Source of the DNA: Lentisphaeria bacterium UBA4640
GTDB lineage: Bacteria > Verrucomicrobiota > Lentisphaeria > Victivallales > UBA1829
Reading direction: 5' to 3'
Length of the DNA: 64,000 nt
Assembly: GCA_002405835.1 (NCBI GenBank)
Contig: DHMO01000030.1
Span: 89,578 to 153,577 of the forward strand
Every line of letters begins with the position of its first letter. Position 1 is the stretch's first letter. The notes below the pieces were generated by a model. It was not told the origin of the DNA. It did no database searches and was given only the letters and a program-made list of their open reading frames with translations. Positions 16,748 to 24,767 of this stretch are shown one piece after another. The position numbers and the translations under genes were made by a program.

Positions 16748-17673
16748 TACTGCACCTCTCCGGTTGTTTTTTCCAGAAACATTCCTTCAAGAGAAAGATC
16801 CGGACGGGACATTGCGAGAATCGGCGGCCCGGAACGGAAAATTTCAGCCATCTGTTCCGCAAAATCCGCTTCGCCGCCCGAAAAAGTCAGTTCAATCTGC
16901 CGCGGACCCGTCTGGCGGATGCCGGTTACAAACGGATATTTCCCGAGCGTCTCTAGAACGGATTCCGCTGAGCAGCGGAAGGTCAGGAGAACGCGGGGCT
17001 GAGAGCTGGCCGGCACGCTTCCCGGTGCACCCTGCCAGGTGATCTTCCCGCGTTCGAGAATAATAACGCTGCTGATCATCTCCTCCAGTTCGCTGAGAAT
17101 ATGCGAGGAGATCAGGATTGTTTTTCCCGTTTGCGCGAGCCGGGAGAGCGATTCGCGGAGCGTTACCCGTGCGCGCGGATCGAGCCCGGCGGCAGGTTCG
17201 TCGAGCAGCAGAACCGGGGGATCATGAATCAGCACACGCGCCAGCGAGACCTGCTGTTTCATGCCTTTGGAGAGTGCGGAAAGCGGACGGTCGAGCAGTT
17301 CATCGAGCATAGTGTATTCACTGACGCGGCGGAATGCCGCCTCTTTTTCCCTGCCGCGCAGCTGAAACGCACGGGCGAAGAAGTCGAGGTACTCCCGGAC
17401 GCGGATATTGTGTGCATTGACGAGGGTGTCGGGCATGAATCCTGCGATGGCGGGGATCTGTTCGGGATAATCGGTTGCGGAAAGCTGATCGAAGAAAACG
17501 CTGCCGCGGTCGGGCGTGTCAAGCCCGGCCATGATGCGCAGCGCGGTTGTTTTTCCCGCGCCGTTTGTCCCGACGAATCCGCAGACAGCGCCGTCCGGGA
17601 TCTCAAAGGATACGCCGTCGAGAGCGCGGATGTTTCCGAAGTAACGGCAGAGATTGTCTACAATAATTTTCAT
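16747..17673 (-). CDS. ABC transporter ATP-binding protein
   Basis: This 308-residue nucleotide-binding subunit has Walker A GTNGAGKTTALR, an unusual Q-loop region (IAGFMPDTLVNAHN, with no Gln at the usual place), signature LSKGMKQQVSLARVL, Walker B LLLDEPAAGLDP and H-loop SSHILSELEEM. About 80 residues beyond the core form the C-terminal domain common in ABC-2 exporter ATPases. It is the first gene of a two-gene unit with the permease that overlaps its stop. The 208 bp upstream are shared with the divergent LexA-like gene, so the two units could be co-regulated. Confidence 0.92.
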   Translation of the reverse strand: MKIIVDNLCRYFGNIRALDGVSFEIPDGAVCGFVGTNGAGKTTALRIMAGLDTPDRGSVFFDQLSATDYPEQIPAIAGFMPDTLVNAHNIRVREYLDFFARAFQLRGREKEAAFRRVSEYTMLDELLDRPLSALSKGMKQQVSLARVLIHDPPVLLLDEPAAGLDPRARVTLRESLSRLAQTGKTILISSHILSELEEMISSVIILERGKITWQGAPGSVPASSQPRVLLTFRCSAESVLETLGKYPFVTGIRQTGPRQIELTFSGGEADFAEQMAEIFRSGPPILAMSRPDLSLEGMFLEKTTGEVQ

Positions 17674-17764
17674 AGAATTGCTTTCCTTTTCCGGAGACTA
17701 TACAGTTCCTTTTGCGGATTTTCAATCGCGAAAATAAAAAATCGCAAAAATTTTATTTTTTGAT

Positions 17765-17792
17765 TTGCATTCTGTGAAACAGCGGTTATTAT
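17765..17792 (+). promoter_or_regulatory. Candidate promoter of the LexA-like regulator
   Basis: TTGCAT (17765-17770) and TATTAT (17787-17792) are 16 bp apart and about 90 bp before the ATG. Downstream, CCTTCGTCC (17813-17821) and GGACAAGG (17835-17842) form an imperfect inverted repeat in the leader, a possible operator or hairpin. No SOS box of the CTGT-N8-ACAG or GAAC-N4-GTTC type was found. Confidence 0.42.
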
Positions 17793-17881
17793 AAAAATAT
17801 AAACCGAAAGGTCCTTCGTCCTGACAGGGGGTCTGGACAAGGGGGAAACAATAAGTAAGTTCAATAAGGGGGGACTGACTT

Positions 17882-18508
17882 ATGAAAGGACTCACGGAAA
17901 AGCAGCGTCGGATTCTCAACTACATCGAAGAGTTCATGAACTCTGTAGGGATGGCTCCGACCGTCTACGAGATTGCGGATCATTTCGCGATCAAAACCTC
18001 AACCGTCTTTGCGCATCTCCGCGCACTCCAGAAGAAAGATTTTCTGAGCCGCAGTTCGAAGGCCAGGAGCATTGCTCTTCTGAAACCGCACCGCAAACCC
18101 AGACATCCGAGCGGGCTCCGCGCGATTCCCGTTTTCGACGATCTGGGAAACGACCGTTCGATTTACAACGGCACGCACAAGGCGCTTTACTGCGATTCCT
18201 CGCTGTTTGAAAAAGCGCTGCACTCGGATTGCCGCACGCTTTACGCTCTGCGTGTGCACGGTTCCGGCATGGCCGCCCGCGGAATTCTTGACGGTGACAT
18301 TGCGATTGTCAAGCGTCATCCGGACGAGTTGAAGAAGGGCGACATCATTGTCGCGCAGGAGAACGGCTGTTCGACTCTGAAGAGCTGTCTCGGCTGTTCG
18401 GACGGCCGTCTTTCGTTTGCGGACGGCGCTTCGGAGAACGTCAGCGAGTGTTCGCTGAAGGAGTTTCCGCTCCGCGGCATAGTCGTGGGAGTTCAGCGCG
18501 CTCTCTGA
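17882..18508 (+). CDS. LexA-like regulator lacking the self-cleavage serine and site
   Basis: This 208-residue protein aligns with LexA over its whole length. A LexA-type winged helix spans residues 1-65 (LTEKQRRILNYIEEFM, APTVYEIADHF, FAHLRALQKKDFL), and an S24-like C-terminal domain follows (LYALRVHGSGM, ILDGDIAIV, GDIIVAQ, TLK). The catalytic serine of LexA (in GMSM or GDSM) falls on Gly129 in GSGM, although Ser128 is adjacent. The general-base Lys is kept as K167. The Ala-Gly cleavage bond expected around residues 85-92 is absent. RecA-induced self-cleavage is therefore unlikely. It may be a constitutive or ligand-controlled repressor rather than the SOS regulator. A start at 17882 has GGGGG 7-9 bp upstream. 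Confidence 0.85.
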   Translation: MKGLTEKQRRILNYIEEFMNSVGMAPTVYEIADHFAIKTSTVFAHLRALQKKDFLSRSSKARSIALLKPHRKPRHPSGLRAIPVFDDLGNDRSIYNGTHKALYCDSSLFEKALHSDCRTLYALRVHGSGMAARGILDGDIAIVKRHPDELKKGDIIVAQENGCSTLKSCLGCSDGRLSFADGASENVSECSLKEFPLRGIVVGVQRAL

Positions 18509-18516
18509 TTCGTCTT

Positions 18517-18543
18517 GCGGACGGAGCCTCCCGCTCCGTCCGC
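18517..18543. terminator. Bidirectional terminator between the LexA-like gene and cdsA
   Basis: GCGGACGGAGC (18517-18527) pairs with GCTCCGTCCGC (18533-18543) around a 5-nt loop, an 11-bp perfect GC-rich stem between two convergent genes. T-rich sequence follows on the plus strand from about 18550. Confidence 0.65.
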
Positions 18544-18558
18544 CGGCTGTTCACATTC

Positions 18559-19410
18559 TTATTTCTTCAGGAAGAACATATCCAGGAAATGCATCATGAC
18601 GACGAAGACGGGGGCGTTGATCATGAGACTGTCCACGAGGTCGAGAACGCCGCCGATGCCGGGAAGAATCCGGCCGGAATCCTTGACGCCGCAGATGCGT
18701 TTCAAGGAAGATTCCGCAAGGTCGCCCGCCGCTCCGAAGAAGAACAGAAGCACTCCCGGAATTACAGGAATCCACACGGGAAACTCGTGATGCGTTACTG
18801 CCGGGAAAAGTGCAAAAGCAAAACCGATGCTGATCAGAAGTCCGCCGATTAAGCCCTCCCACGATTTGCCGGGGCTGATCGACGGGATCAGTTTGTGGTT
18901 GCGTCCGCCGGTAATCTTGTTTGAGAGAGAACCGACGACGTAGGCTCCGATGTCTCCGATTTTCGTGCCGAGAATCAGGTAGAGAAACATCATCCGGTCG
19001 TCCTGCATCGCCGCTAAAATGAAGAACGGAACAATGAACAGAACGTACATTGCCGCGGAATTCATGATTTTTTTCAGGATTTCCAGCCGGTTGCCTGAAC
19101 AGAGAAGCTGAATCCACAGGCAGACGCAGAACGCAATGACCAGCCCGACCAAGAGAAATATAATCTCAATCGGCGCCACGTCTTTCCAAAGCATGCCGAG
19201 GACAGGGAGGAGAACGGCGAACCCTGTCCAGAGGGGGTAAGAGGGCATATCCTGTTTTTCGATGATTTTCGCGAATTCCCACACTGCGCCGAGGATCCCG
19301 GCGACGGCAAGGACTGTGAAGCAGACGCGTCCGCCGTCACCCTGCCAGAAAACGGATGCGGAAAAGAGCCCCAGAAGAATGATTGTGCTGAAGAGTCTTG
19401 GCAGAAACAT
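18559..19410 (-). CDS. cdsA: Phosphatidate cytidylyltransferase
   Basis: CdsA makes CDP-diacylglycerol from phosphatidate and CTP, the branch point of bacterial phospholipid synthesis, in the inner membrane. The 283-residue protein has about eight hydrophobic helices. The family signature sits at residues ~222-258: GDLAESSLKRICGVKDSG followed by LPGIGGVLDLVDSL, with the metal-binding aspartates in place. It starts 2 bp after the stop of uppS, so the two are cotranscribed as is common in bacteria, here in the order gmhA-like, uppS, cdsA. Confidence 0.95.
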   Translation of the reverse strand: MFLPRLFSTIILLGLFSASVFWQGDGGRVCFTVLAVAGILGAVWEFAKIIEKQDMPSYPLWTGFAVLLPVLGMLWKDVAPIEIIFLLVGLVIAFCVCLWIQLLCSGNRLEILKKIMNSAAMYVLFIVPFFILAAMQDDRMMFLYLILGTKIGDIGAYVVGSLSNKITGGRNHKLIPSISPGKSWEGLIGGLLISIGFAFALFPAVTHHEFPVWIPVIPGVLLFFFGAAGDLAESSLKRICGVKDSGRILPGIGGVLDLVDSLMINAPVFVVMMHFLDMFFLKK

Positions 19411-19412
19411 GA

Positions 19413-20129
19413 TTACTTCCTTCCTCCGAAACGGCGGTCGCGTTTCGAATATGATTCAATGGCTTTGATGAATTCCGTCCGGTCGAAATCGGGCCAGAAG
19501 GTATCGGTTATATAAAATTCCGCGTAGGAAAGTTCCCACAGCAGGAAGTTGCTCAGGCGGAATTCTCCGCTGGTGCGGATCATGAGATCGGGATCCGGAA
19601 CATCGGGGAGATAGAGATGACGTGCGAAGAGCTGTTCGTCAATTTTGACGGGGTCGAGTTTTCCGGCTTTCACTTCTTCGGCGATCTTCCGTGCGGCGTC
19701 GGCGATCTCGGAGCGTCCGCCGTAATTCAGCGCAAGAATCAGTGTGTGTTTCCGGAACTGTGCGGTTTCGGCAATGGCATGACGGAGATCTGACGCCGCA
19801 CGGTCCGGCAATCCGTCAATTCTGCCGGTTACCAGCAGTCTGACCTCATTTTTCTTCATTTCTTCCAGGTATTCATTGAGAAATGACGAAAGAATATCCA
19901 TCAGTGCGCCGACTTCTTCGGCGGAGCGTTTCCAGTTTTCCGTGCTGAATGCGTAGAGTGTGAGATATTCCACACCGAACTCGCGCGCATACTGAAGAAC
20001 GTCCTTTACGCGCTGTGCACCGGCAAGGTGTCCTTCGACGCGCGGGAGGTTCCGGCGGGCGGCCCAGCGTCCGTTGCCGTCCATAATGACGGCAATGTGA
20101 CGGGGTGTTTTCAGATCATTTTCCGGCAT
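19413..20129 (-). CDS. uppS: Isoprenyl transferase (undecaprenyl diphosphate synthase)
   Basis: UppS condenses isopentenyl units onto farnesyl diphosphate in cis to give undecaprenyl diphosphate, the carrier for peptidoglycan and other wall glycans. The 238-residue protein has all conserved regions: AVIMDGNGRWA with the catalytic Asp, TLYAFSTENWKR, LALNYGGRSEI, and DPDLMIRTSGEFRLSNFLLW near the C-terminus. I choose ATG 20129, overlapping the end of the upstream isomerase gene by 14 bp; the longer frame reads through that gene. It is coupled to cdsA downstream. Confidence 0.96.
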   Translation of the reverse strand: MPENDLKTPRHIAVIMDGNGRWAARRNLPRVEGHLAGAQRVKDVLQYAREFGVEYLTLYAFSTENWKRSAEEVGALMDILSSFLNEYLEEMKKNEVRLLVTGRIDGLPDRAASDLRHAIAETAQFRKHTLILALNYGGRSEIADAARKIAEEVKAGKLDPVKIDEQLFARHLYLPDVPDPDLMIRTSGEFRLSNFLLWELSYAEFYITDTFWPDFDRTEFIKAIESYSKRDRRFGGRK

Positions 20130-20772
20130 AGAAATATTCCTCGAGCATGATGCAGATCGCATGATAAGTCGGGAGGTGGAGTTCCTGGATTTTGTAGGTC
20201 TCGGATTCGGGAACGTCAATGACGCAGTCGGCATACTGTTCGCATTTGCCGTGACGGTTTCCGGTGAAGAGGATGCGTTTGATGCCGCGTCCGCCCGCGA
20301 CTTTGAAGACGTTGCGGATGTTTTCCGCATTCCCGGAGGTGCTGAGACCGATGACGACGTCGTTTTCGCGTCCCATGACGAAGAGCTGCTGGGCGTAGCA
20401 CATGACGGGATCGACGTCATTTGCGTATGCGGAGGAGAGCGCGGGGTGGGCGTCGAGGAGCATTGCGCGCATTCCCATCTGGAGACGGCCGCAGAGTTCT
20501 GTTGCGTCTTCGCCGAGTTTTTCTGACATGGATTTGACGAGTTCCGCGGGAAGTTTGCGTTTGAGGAGGAATCCTTTGGAGAGTTCTCCGATGATGTGGT
20601 CGGCGTCGGCATGGCTTCCTCCGTTTCCGCAGACGAAGACGGTGCCGCCCTGAGCGATGGAGTCGCGGAGGATGCGGTATGCATCCGTGATTTTGTCTGC
20701 GCATGCGGCGAGAGCGGGATGGCGGGCGAGCAGGGTTGCCATGACGGATTCAGCGATAGGATCGTTCTGCAT
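20116..20772 (-). CDS. SIS-domain phosphoheptose isomerase-like protein (GmhA family)
   Basis: GmhA isomerises sedoheptulose 7-phosphate to D-glycero-D-manno-heptose 7-phosphate for LPS core heptose. The 218-residue protein has one SIS domain with GTVFVCGNGGSHADADHIIGEL near residue 43, VVIGLSTSGNAENIRNV near 140 and the C-terminal ETYKIQELHLPTYHAICIMLEEYF. The family usually has GGSAADAQH; here it is GGSHADADH. A role as a DiaA-like regulator or another SIS isomerase is possible. It is the first gene of the operon with uppS and cdsA, which fits envelope synthesis. AAGGAG lies before the ATG. Confidence 0.85.
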   Translation of the reverse strand: MQNDPIAESVMATLLARHPALAACADKITDAYRILRDSIAQGGTVFVCGNGGSHADADHIIGELSKGFLLKRKLPAELVKSMSEKLGEDATELCGRLQMGMRAMLLDAHPALSSAYANDVDPVMCYAQQLFVMGRENDVVIGLSTSGNAENIRNVFKVAGGRGIKRILFTGNRHGKCEQYADCVIDVPESETYKIQELHLPTYHAICIMLEEYFYAGK

Positions 20773-20804
20773 GATAAAACTCCTTGGTAAATTTGTTTCA
20801 ACGG

Positions 20805-20833
20805 TAATAAACCACGATTTGCGGGAAAGTCAA
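20805..20833 (-). promoter_or_regulatory. Candidate promoter of the gmhA-like/uppS/cdsA operon
   Basis: Read on the minus strand, TTGACT (20828-20833) and TTATTA (20805-20810) are 17 bp apart, about 33 bp before the ATG at 20772. Confidence 0.55.
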
Positions 20834-20938
20834 GGGGAAAAGTTTTTTTTCGCAAAAGGAAGGCGTTTTTACAGGGAAGACCGCGTTTTCGCGTTCGCGG
20901 CTTTTGCGGAAAAATACAAAAATTCTTTCCCTGTATAC

Positions 20939-20967
20939 TTGAAAAAATAAGGTTCTTATTGTATAGT
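20939..20967 (+). promoter_or_regulatory. Candidate promoter of the GspE-type ATPase gene
   Basis: TTGAAA (20939-20944) and TATAGT (20962-20967) are 17 bp apart and end about 24 bp before the GTG start, with GGGAG between. Confidence 0.58.
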
Positions 20968-20990
20968 AGCAAAAACATGGGAGAGTAATT

Positions 20991-22445
20991 GTGGTGTATT
21001 TCAGTTTTATCAATCTTCTTGTTCTGATTCTTTGGCTGTTGTCCGGCGTCTACACATTGAGTTTTGTTGCAAAATATTCGAATTGCGGAGAGAAAGCAAA
21101 AGCGTATTTGAATATAGCGGCGCTTTTTGCCGGACCGCTTTTTCTGCTTGTTTTCGGCGGATTCAAATTATACAAAATTGTATTGGAAGATATAATTTTC
21201 AAAAAACCGCCTCCGCCGGAGATTGACATTCTGGATTCGCGCGGGAAAAGCGTGCTTTCCCTGGATGACGCGTCCTATTCGGAATCGCTTGAGGTTATGA
21301 AGGAGCTGATTTTCCTTGCCCTGAAAAAACGGGCGAGTGATATTTTCATTGATCCGCAAAAAGATTCCGTTTATACGGTCCGTCTTCGCGTGGACGGAGG
21401 GCTGCGCCAGGTTCGGACGCTTGATGACACGCTTGCAAACGCCGTGATCAGCGCCATAAAAGTTGCGGCGGGGATGGACAGCTTTGAGCGCCGCCGTCCG
21501 CAGGACGGCTCGTTTACCGCGCGGGTGCCGGATGGTCAGGCGGCATTCCGAGTCGCGAGCGTCGGCGCGTTTGGTGGAGAGAAGATTACGGTCCGTGTGC
21601 TCGGCTGCGCAGGCGGTCCGATGAAACTTGACGATCTCGGCATGACGCCGGGGAATCTGAAAATGCTGAAGAACGTGCTGGGAATGCCGTCCGGAATGCT
21701 GCTGATCTGCGGTCCGACCGGAAGCGGCAAGACGACGACCCTTTACGGAATTCTTCAGTCTTTTGATCATTCAATCAAAAACATCATGTCCATTGAGGAT
21801 CCTATTGAAAATATCATACCGAACATCAGTCAGATGGAGGTGAACAACAAGGCGGAGATTACGTTTGCCGCGCTGCTGCGCAATGCCCTGCGCCAGAATC
21901 CGGATGTGATATGCCTGGGAGAAATCCGCGACAGCGAGACTGCGGAGATTGCAGCTCAGGCGGCTCAAACGGGTCACTTCATTGTTGCGACACTGCACAG
22001 CAACGACAATATCGGGACGCTGGACCGCATGATGTCGCTTGGCGTGCCGATGCGCACGCTGGCTTCGACTCTGCGGATGATTGTCTCTCAGCGGCTTGTC
22101 CGCAAGCTCTGCTCCTGCAAACAGCGCGTGGCGCTTCCGGAGGAGTACCGCGAGTATTTCGAGGCTTCAGGCTGGAGACAGGATCAGATTTATGCGCCCT
22201 GCGGCTGCCGGGAATGTGACGGGACGGGCTACAGGGGGCGTCATGCGATTTTCGAGATGATGCCCATGACGGCGGAGCTGAAGGCCCTGCTTGAAAACGG
22301 AGAAGTTTCCCTCACCGAGGTCAATGAGTTTCTGGAGCAGCAGAACGGCGGCTCTTCGATGATGCTGAACGATGCGCTCCGGCTGGTCGAACGCGGAGAG
22401 ACAAGCATTGATGAAGTTGAACGAGTCGTGTTAAAGATGGAGTGA
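20991..22445 (+). CDS. GspE/PilB-type secretion/pilus ATPase with an N-terminal membrane hairpin
   Basis: This is the assembly ATPase of a type II secretion or type IV pilus machine. Residues ~100-190 form the N2 domain (LALKKRASDIFIDPQ, LRVDGGLRQV, RRPQDGSFTARV). Walker A is GPTGSGKTTTLYG from residue 241, the Asp box is SIEDPIE, Walker B is DVICLGEIRD and a His box is LHSND. A tetracysteine zinc site is present (C374, C376, C404, C409, with C406 also). Unusually, the normal N1 domain is replaced by ~65 residues with two hydrophobic helices. The start is GTG (20991 or 20994) after GGGAG. No other machine gene is adjacent; the pseudopilins at 37.5, 45.7 and 55 kb are possible clients. Confidence 0.93.
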   Translation: MVYFSFINLLVLILWLLSGVYTLSFVAKYSNCGEKAKAYLNIAALFAGPLFLLVFGGFKLYKIVLEDIIFKKPPPPEIDILDSRGKSVLSLDDASYSESLEVMKELIFLALKKRASDIFIDPQKDSVYTVRLRVDGGLRQVRTLDDTLANAVISAIKVAAGMDSFERRRPQDGSFTARVPDGQAAFRVASVGAFGGEKITVRVLGCAGGPMKLDDLGMTPGNLKMLKNVLGMPSGMLLICGPTGSGKTTTLYGILQSFDHSIKNIMSIEDPIENIIPNISQMEVNNKAEITFAALLRNALRQNPDVICLGEIRDSETAEIAAQAAQTGHFIVATLHSNDNIGTLDRMMSLGVPMRTLASTLRMIVSQRLVRKLCSCKQRVALPEEYREYFEASGWRQDQIYAPCGCRECDGTGYRGRHAIFEMMPMTAELKALLENGEVSLTEVNEFLEQQNGGSSMMLNDALRLVERGETSIDEVERVVLKME

Positions 22446-22452
22446 GAAAATC

Positions 22453-23220
22453 ATGGCGAATCTCATCGTTTTCGGAATGGCGGTCGTGTTTGCACTGATC
22501 GGTTCCAAACAGCGTTTGCTGAAGGCGTGGATGATTCTGATAAACGCAGTTTTTTCCATATATATTGCGCTCTGGAGCGCGGATTTCCTCGGGGAGTATC
22601 TCACTCTGTTCAATGAAAAAAGCGAGGCGTACAAATATCTCTGCCTGACCGGGGGCTGCTGGCTTGTCCTGATGCTTGTTTTCCGTGCGGCGGAAAAACA
22701 GCTGATGCCGAATCCGGAAGAGTATTCTTTCCCGCCGTTTTTCGATTTTCTCGGCGGACTGATCTGCGGCGGAGCGGGCGGCGTGGTTTTTGCCGGAACG
22801 TTTGCTCTGATGCTGGCCGTTTCTCCGTTGAGCACGCGGATTCCTCCGCTTCCGCAGCAGGAGATCGAGGCTGTGGCCGGCAGGGTGATTGAATCGCTGA
22901 CATGGACTGTGGACCGTTTGAGTTTCCAGACGGATACGGCAAAGAAAATTGCACATTTGAAGGAACTTTATTATAAAGAACCCGGCACGGAGGAAGAGGA
23001 TCCTGAAAATGCCGGAGAATCTGATTCCGGAAAGACGGAGCCGGAAGAATCTGCAAAGGCTCCGGAGCAGACCGCGGAGGAGAAAGCTCCGGCTCAGGAG
23101 GTTGAAGAAACTTCCGGGAATGAAAAAAATGCAATTCGCGAAACCGGTTTGCGGAACAACATCAACCGCAAACTGGCTCCGACTCAAAAATATCAGCAGA
23201 AAGTCAAAAAGGAACTGTAA
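22453..23220 (+). CDS. CvpA-like integral membrane protein with a charged C-terminal tail
   Basis: This 255-residue protein has four hydrophobic helices in residues ~1-125 (for example VFGMAVVFALIGSKQRLL and GGAGGVVFAGTFALMLAV). The layout resembles the CvpA family, which is linked to envelope integrity and colicin V export in E. coli. The last ~90 residues are very rich in Glu, Lys and Ala, of low complexity, and probably disordered, ending in a basic segment. It starts 7 bp after the GspE-type gene, so the two are cotranscribed. The family assignment rests on helix layout only. Confidence 0.62.
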   Translation: MANLIVFGMAVVFALIGSKQRLLKAWMILINAVFSIYIALWSADFLGEYLTLFNEKSEAYKYLCLTGGCWLVLMLVFRAAEKQLMPNPEEYSFPPFFDFLGGLICGGAGGVVFAGTFALMLAVSPLSTRIPPLPQQEIEAVAGRVIESLTWTVDRLSFQTDTAKKIAHLKELYYKEPGTEEEDPENAGESDSGKTEPEESAKAPEQTAEEKAPAQEVEETSGNEKNAIRETGLRNNINRKLAPTQKYQQKVKKEL

Positions 23221-23238
23221 GTCTCTCTGCCGGTCCGG

Positions 23239-23556
23239 TTATTTTCCCGCACGGACAAGTTTCATCAGGTATGCGCCGGTGACTTGAATGACGTCGCCGG
23301 TCTGTCCCTCGGCAGCTTGGATACCCGCCGCTTCAAGGGCGGAACGGGCGGAGGCGTCGAGGGCGCCGCAGAGCAGAACTTTTGCATTCAGTTCCCGGAG
23401 AAACGCAATGTGCGCGTCATTGCCGGACGCGGCGGAAACCTTGCGGAGCCCGTTGATGCGGTTTTCCAGAATTTCAAAGACTGCGAACTCCGGAGAGTTT
23501 CCGAAGTCCGGGCATACGGAATCATTTTCACAGGCGACGGCAAGTGTGCAGGTCAT
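23239..23556 (-). CDS. NifX/NifB C-terminal-like Fe-Mo cofactor-binding-fold protein
   Basis: This 105-residue protein fits the dinitrogenase iron-molybdenum cofactor biosynthesis domain (PF02579): a short beta strand (CTLAVACENDSVCPDFGNSPEFAVFEI), a central helix (HIAFLRELNAKVLLCGALDASARSALEAAGI) and a C-terminal stretch ending in YLMKLVRAG. Small stand-alone members occur in many anaerobes without nitrogenase, and their role is poorly known. Its start overlaps the stop of the upstream M24 peptidase gene by one base, so translation is coupled. No nif gene is nearby. Confidence 0.78.
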   Translation of the reverse strand: MTCTLAVACENDSVCPDFGNSPEFAVFEILENRINGLRKVSAASGNDAHIAFLRELNAKVLLCGALDASARSALEAAGIQAAEGQTGDVIQVTGAYLMKLVRAGK

Positions 23557-24683
23557 CAGTCAAGCTCCAGTTCTTTTTCCATGGTGTTGAAGTTGTGACA
23601 GCCGTCTTTGGTGACGGCGACGATATCCTCCAGGCGGATTCCGCCCCACGAGGGATGATAGAGTCCAGGTTCGACGCTGACAACGTTTCCTGCAACGAGC
23701 GGGTTCGGGTTGATCGGGGAGACGCGCGGTCCCTCATGAATCTCCAGTCCGAGTCCGTGTCCGAGTCCGTGAATGAAACCGCACGGAATGCCGTCGGGCG
23801 TGTGTCCGGTGAGAAAACCGTCGGATGCCATTGATTCCGCGGCCGCGCGGTGGACATCCGCCGCACAGACTCCGGCGCGGATCATCTTCTGCGCGAGTTC
23901 CGATGCCTTCAGAACCGATTTGAATGCTTTGCGGACGACGGGGAGCGCTTTTCCCTTGCAGAATGTGCGTGTCATATCGCCCCAGTACCCGGAGCGGTCG
24001 GAGCGCGGGAAGATGTCAATCACGATCGGTTTTCCCGCAAGGAGGGGACCGGAACCGAGATTGTGTGGCTGTGAGGCGTCTTCACCGCAGGCGGTGATGG
24101 TCTGTTCCGCCGTGTAGCCGTGCTGTTTGAGGAATCCTTCGATTTCCGCCCGGAGCATGTCGCAGGTGAAGACTTTTCCGTTGCGGGTGAGCACTCCTTT
24201 TGAGTTGACCTGTGCGGAGCGGATGAGGTCGCGGGCATAGCGCATGGAATCTTCGGTGACGGCTTCCGCTTCGGCGATCTTGCGCAGCTCCGCGGCGGTT
24301 TTGATCTGGCGCTTCGGGAAGAAGGGATCGGGAAGGGCGCGGATTTCCACGCCGCTTTCGCGGAGTGCATCGGCAAGGGCGAGCGGAAAGTTCGCGGGAA
24401 CGTCCCAGCGGGTCACACCGAGTTTATCCGTGAGATTTTTCAGAACTGCGAGGTCAGAGCGGTCGGCGGAGCTTTCCAGGAACGATTCGCGGCTGAGAAC
24501 CTGCACGCCGCGTTTGGCTTCGGATTGCCCGCGCGCGAACTCAAGCTGGGAGAGAATCAGACCCTTTTCATGTCCGATTTCAAAGTAAATGACCTCATCG
24601 GGTGCATGGAATCCGCCGGCGTAAAGAACATCGGCACAGACCGCGGGCGAGGCGGCGATCAGGCGTCCGGAACACTTTTTCAT
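23556..24683 (-). CDS. M24-family metallopeptidase (Xaa-Pro aminopeptidase-like)
   Basis: This 375-residue protein has an N-terminal creatinase-like domain (residues 1-130) and a C-terminal pita-bread domain. Likely metal ligands are the two Asp in VIDIFPRSD and GDMTRTF, His in HGLGHGLGLEIHEGP, and the Glu residues in SVEPGLY and IRLED. Family members remove N-terminal residues next to proline. The ATG at 24683 is preferred, with GGAGA 8 bp upstream; a longer frame reaches an ATG at 24743 without such a site. It is transcribed with the NifX-like gene and divergently from plsY. Confidence 0.9.
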   Translation of the reverse strand: MKKCSGRLIAASPAVCADVLYAGGFHAPDEVIYFEIGHEKGLILSQLEFARGQSEAKRGVQVLSRESFLESSADRSDLAVLKNLTDKLGVTRWDVPANFPLALADALRESGVEIRALPDPFFPKRQIKTAAELRKIAEAEAVTEDSMRYARDLIRSAQVNSKGVLTRNGKVFTCDMLRAEIEGFLKQHGYTAEQTITACGEDASQPHNLGSGPLLAGKPIVIDIFPRSDRSGYWGDMTRTFCKGKALPVVRKAFKSVLKASELAQKMIRAGVCAADVHRAAAESMASDGFLTGHTPDGIPCGFIHGLGHGLGLEIHEGPRVSPINPNPLVAGNVVSVEPGLYHPSWGGIRLEDIVAVTKDGCHNFNTMEKELELD

Positions 24684-24767
24684 CTCAAATTCTCCTTGTG
24701 GACTTGCAAAAGCGGTAAAAAACTGTACGTTACTATAACGCAAAAAATTAAAAACTCAAGAGGAAAC

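Noticed and set aside
17674..17881. SOS box upstream of the LexA-like gene
   Set aside because: No CTGT-N8-ACAG or GAAC-N4-GTTC type sequence was found; only an imperfect repeat in the leader.
23239..23556. Evidence of nitrogen fixation
   Set aside because: A lone NifX-fold protein is common in anaerobes without nitrogenase, and no other nif gene is present.
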